DNA of 64,000 bases from Vibrio stylophorae (lineage in GTDB: Bacteria > Pseudomonadota > Gammaproteobacteria > Enterobacterales > Vibrionaceae): the NCBI RefSeq assembly GCF_921293875.1, contig NZ_CAKLDI010000001.1, positions 2,543,915 through 2,607,914 on the forward strand. Direction: 5' to 3'. The translations under genes were made by a program, and so were the position numbers. This document shows positions 62,600 to 64,000 of this stretch, in pieces. Under the pieces are notes generated by a model. It was not told the DNA's origin. It did not search any database and saw nothing but the letters and a program-made list of their open reading frames with translations. Position 1 is the stretch's first letter; every line of letters begins with the position of its first letter.

Positions 62600-62956
62600 T
62601 TATTTCTTGATCGGCTTACGCGGACCCTTACGGGTGCGAGCATTGGTTTTAGTACGTTGACCACGTACCGGCAGACTGCGACGGTGACGTAGACCACGGA
62701 AACAGCCAAGGTCCAAAAGACGCTTGATGTTCATGGATACTTCACGACGTAGGTCGCCTTCTACAGTGTACTTGGCAACACCATCACGCAGAATATCAAT
62801 CTGCTCTTCACTTAGTTCACTGATCTTAGTGCTTTCAGCAATACCCGACTCAGCTAGAATAGCTTTTGAACGAGTTTTACCGATACCGTAGATCGCAGTA
62901 AGTGCGATTACAGCATGCTTATGATCAGGAATGTTAATGCCTGCTATACGGGCCAC
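62600..62956 (-). CDS. rpsM: 30S ribosomal protein S13 (GTG start)
   Basis: 118 residues starting with GTG at 62956 (GTG GCC CGT ATA), as in E. coli. The start codon region is part of the S4 pseudoknot and is preceded by AGGAG. Signature [25 protein letters not shown] at the C-terminus. First gene of the alpha operon. Confidence 0.99.
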   Translation of the reverse strand: MARIAGINIPDHKHAVIALTAIYGIGKTRSKAILAESGIAESTKISELSEEQIDILRDGVAKYTVEGDLRREVSMNIKRLLDLGCFRGLRHRRSLPVRGQRTKTNARTRKGPRKPIKK

Positions 62957-63026
62957 TATTCACTCCTAGTACTTATCAGAAGAAACCGCAGCAAAGCCCG
63001 TTTAGGATACGCTGCGGCTATACCAC
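62944..63026 (-). promoter_or_regulatory. Alpha operon leader pseudoknot (S4 translational repression site)
   Basis: On the minus strand the stem CCGCAGC...GCTGCGG encloses a loop holding GTATCC and ACGGGC. ACGGGC pairs with GCCCGT, which overlaps the rpsM start (GTGGCCCGT). The ACGGGCTTT loop and the AGGAGTG..TAGTGGCCCGTATAGC segment match the E. coli alpha leader closely. S4 binding traps the ribosome at this site. Confidence 0.85.
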
Positions 63027-63056
63027 TTCTATGCATACGCAAAAGGTGGGTTGGCT

Positions 63057-63085
63057 AATCTAGCCAACCTGCCTATATATTGCAA
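63057..63085 (-). promoter_or_regulatory. Possible alpha operon promoter
   Basis: Minus strand TTGCAA (63085-63080), 17 bases, TAGATT (63062-63057), between rpmJ and rpsM. The -10 sits inside a 9-base-pair hairpin GGTTGGCTA-GAT-TAGCCAACC that could instead be a weak terminator or processing site of the spc operon. Confidence 0.4.
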
Positions 63086-63109
63086 GAAAAATTTCTGCTT
63101 AACCTGCGA

Positions 63110-63223
63110 TTAGCCTTGACGCTGCTTGTGCTTAGGCTCGCTGCAAATTACGCGCACAACACCGTTGCGCTTGATAATTTTACAGTTACGGCAGATTTTC
63201 TTAACGGAAGCACGAACTTTCAT
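63110..63223 (-). CDS. rpmJ: 50S ribosomal protein L36
   Basis: 37 residues, [16 protein letters not shown]...KHKQRQG, with the zinc-binding cysteines and histidine (CRNC, C, H). It is the last gene of the spc operon, 24 bases after secY. Confidence 0.98.
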   Translation of the reverse strand: MKVRASVKKICRNCKIIKRNGVVRVICSEPKHKQRQG

Positions 63224-63247
63224 TGCCAAACTCCGTAATGGGTAACC

Positions 63248-64000
63248 TTAACGGCCGTAGCCTTTAAGATTAGCCTTTTTCAAAACAGACTCGTATTGGT
63301 GCGACATCAGATGTGTCTGCACTTGAGCCATAAAGTCCATGATTACGACTACTACAATCAGTAGCGACGTTCCGCCAAAGTAGAACTGAACGTCCCACGC
63401 AATCATCATAAACTCAGGGATCAAACACACGAATGTAATGTAAAGTGCACCAACCAAAGTTAGGCGGGTCATCACTTTATCGATGTACTTCGAGGTCTGC
63501 TCACCCGGGCGAATACCTGGAATAAATGCACCAGACTTCTTCAAATTATCTGCTGTTTCACGTGGGTTGAAAACCAACGCTGTATAGAAGAAGCAGAAGA
63601 AGATGATCGCTGCTGCGTAAAGTAGTACATACAAAGGCTGACCAGGGCTGAGTGCCAATGACACATCAGTCAACCAACCAAATGCCCCTTGCCCGTTCTG
63701 ACCGAACCATTGCGACAAAGTCGCAGGGAAAAGGATAATACTTGACGCAAAAATTGCTGGAATTACGCCTGCCATATTAATTTTCAATGGCAAATGTGTG
63801 CTCTGTGCAGCAAAAACCTGACGGCCTTGCTGACGTTTTGCGTAGTTTACAACGATACGACGTTGGCCACGCTCGACATACACAACAAACGCAACAACGG
63901 CAATTGCAATCACACCAATCAACAACATTTGAAGAACGGACATCTGTCCTTGGCTTGTTTGCTGTATGGTCTGTCCAATAGCCGGTAGCAATCCGGCAGC
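63248..64000 (-). CDS. secY: Protein translocase subunit SecY, C-terminal part (partial)
   Basis: 250 residues visible; the gene continues beyond the window edge. The reading frame is open to the last base. About five transmembrane helices (TM6 to TM10) are seen, with the cytoplasmic loop [19 protein letters not shown] and the conserved end [24 protein letters not shown]. It forms the Sec channel core with SecE and SecG. Confidence 0.98.
   Translation of the reverse strand, partial: AAGLLPAIGQTIQQTSQGQMSVLQMLLIGVIAIAVVAFVVYVERGQRRIVVNYAKRQQGRQVFAAQSTHLPLKINMAGVIPAIFASSIILFPATLSQWFGQNGQGAFGWLTDVSLALSPGQPLYVLLYAAAIIFFCFFYTALVFNPRETADNLKKSGAFIPGIRPGEQTSKYIDKVMTRLTLVGALYITFVCLIPEFMMIAWDVQFYFGGTSLLIVVVVIMDFMAQVQTHLMSHQYESVLKKANLKGYGR

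Overview
The window reads as chromosomal DNA of a gammaproteobacterium of the Vibrionaceae. The grounds are a complete MSHA type IV pilus locus beside mreB and a csrD/mshH gene, the order ubiX-mpl / fbp-ppa / tamB-tamA / msrA-ytfJ, a syp-like symbiosis/biofilm polysaccharide locus, and rRNA operons of Vibrio/enteric type. The genus cannot be fixed from sequence reading alone. No insertion sequence, prophage, CRISPR array or plasmid function was seen.

Layout. (1) Positions 1-18.6 kb, all on the minus strand: the first codon of mreC, then mreB, then the complete MSHA locus. In transcription order the locus is mshI-J-K-L-M-N-E-G-F (assembly machine), then mshB-A-C-D-O-P-Q (pilin, minor pilins and a large MshQ). 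csrD/mshH lies immediately upstream. Genes overlap by 1-23 bases almost throughout, which indicates translational coupling. (2) 20.9-32.9 kb: a housekeeping block with a divergent LysR-type regulator, ubiX, mpl, fbp, ppa, a periplasmic rhodanese, tamB/tamA, msrA and ytfJ. (3) 33.0-44.6 kb: two rRNA operons in direct tandem on the minus strand. The upstream one (rrnA) is 16S-Glu-Lys-Val-23S-5S-Thr-5S and the downstream one (rrnB) is 16S-Ala-23S-5S. rrnA has three stacked promoters with an A/T-rich UP-like tract and a Fis-like site. rrnB keeps only the most proximal promoter. A truncated 5S remnant and a multi-hairpin element lie after rrnB, between two strong terminators. (4) 44.6-60.0 kb: a polysaccharide locus whose genes match the Vibrio fischeri syp set. 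The order is sypK-L-M-N-(new lipoprotein)-O-P-(Q+R fused), then sypA-B-C-D, flanked by two glycosyltransferase genes on the other strand. (5) 60.1-64.0 kb, minus strand: the end of the spc operon (secY, rpmJ) and the alpha operon (rpsM-rpsK-rpsD-rpoA-rplQ), including the S4-binding leader pseudoknot.

How parts work together. The MSHA genes encode a surface pilus whose extension ATPase MshE carries an N-terminal c-di-GMP-binding domain. The syp-like genes encode initiation (sugar-phosphate transferase), glycosyl transfer, flipping, polymerisation, chain-length control and export of a surface polysaccharide. Both systems serve attachment and biofilm formation.

The most interesting observations are in the syp-like locus. 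A textbook sigma-54 element (CTGGCAC-N4-TTTGCT, 45601-45617) precedes sypK, and a weaker one (55044-55060) precedes sypA. The two-component regulators and the SypA kinase/phosphatase SypE known from V. fischeri are absent from the window. The initiating sugar-phosphate transferase is fused to a GT2 enzyme. The SypD-like ATPase lacks the P-loop lysine. A small unrecognised lipoprotein gene is inserted in the operon.
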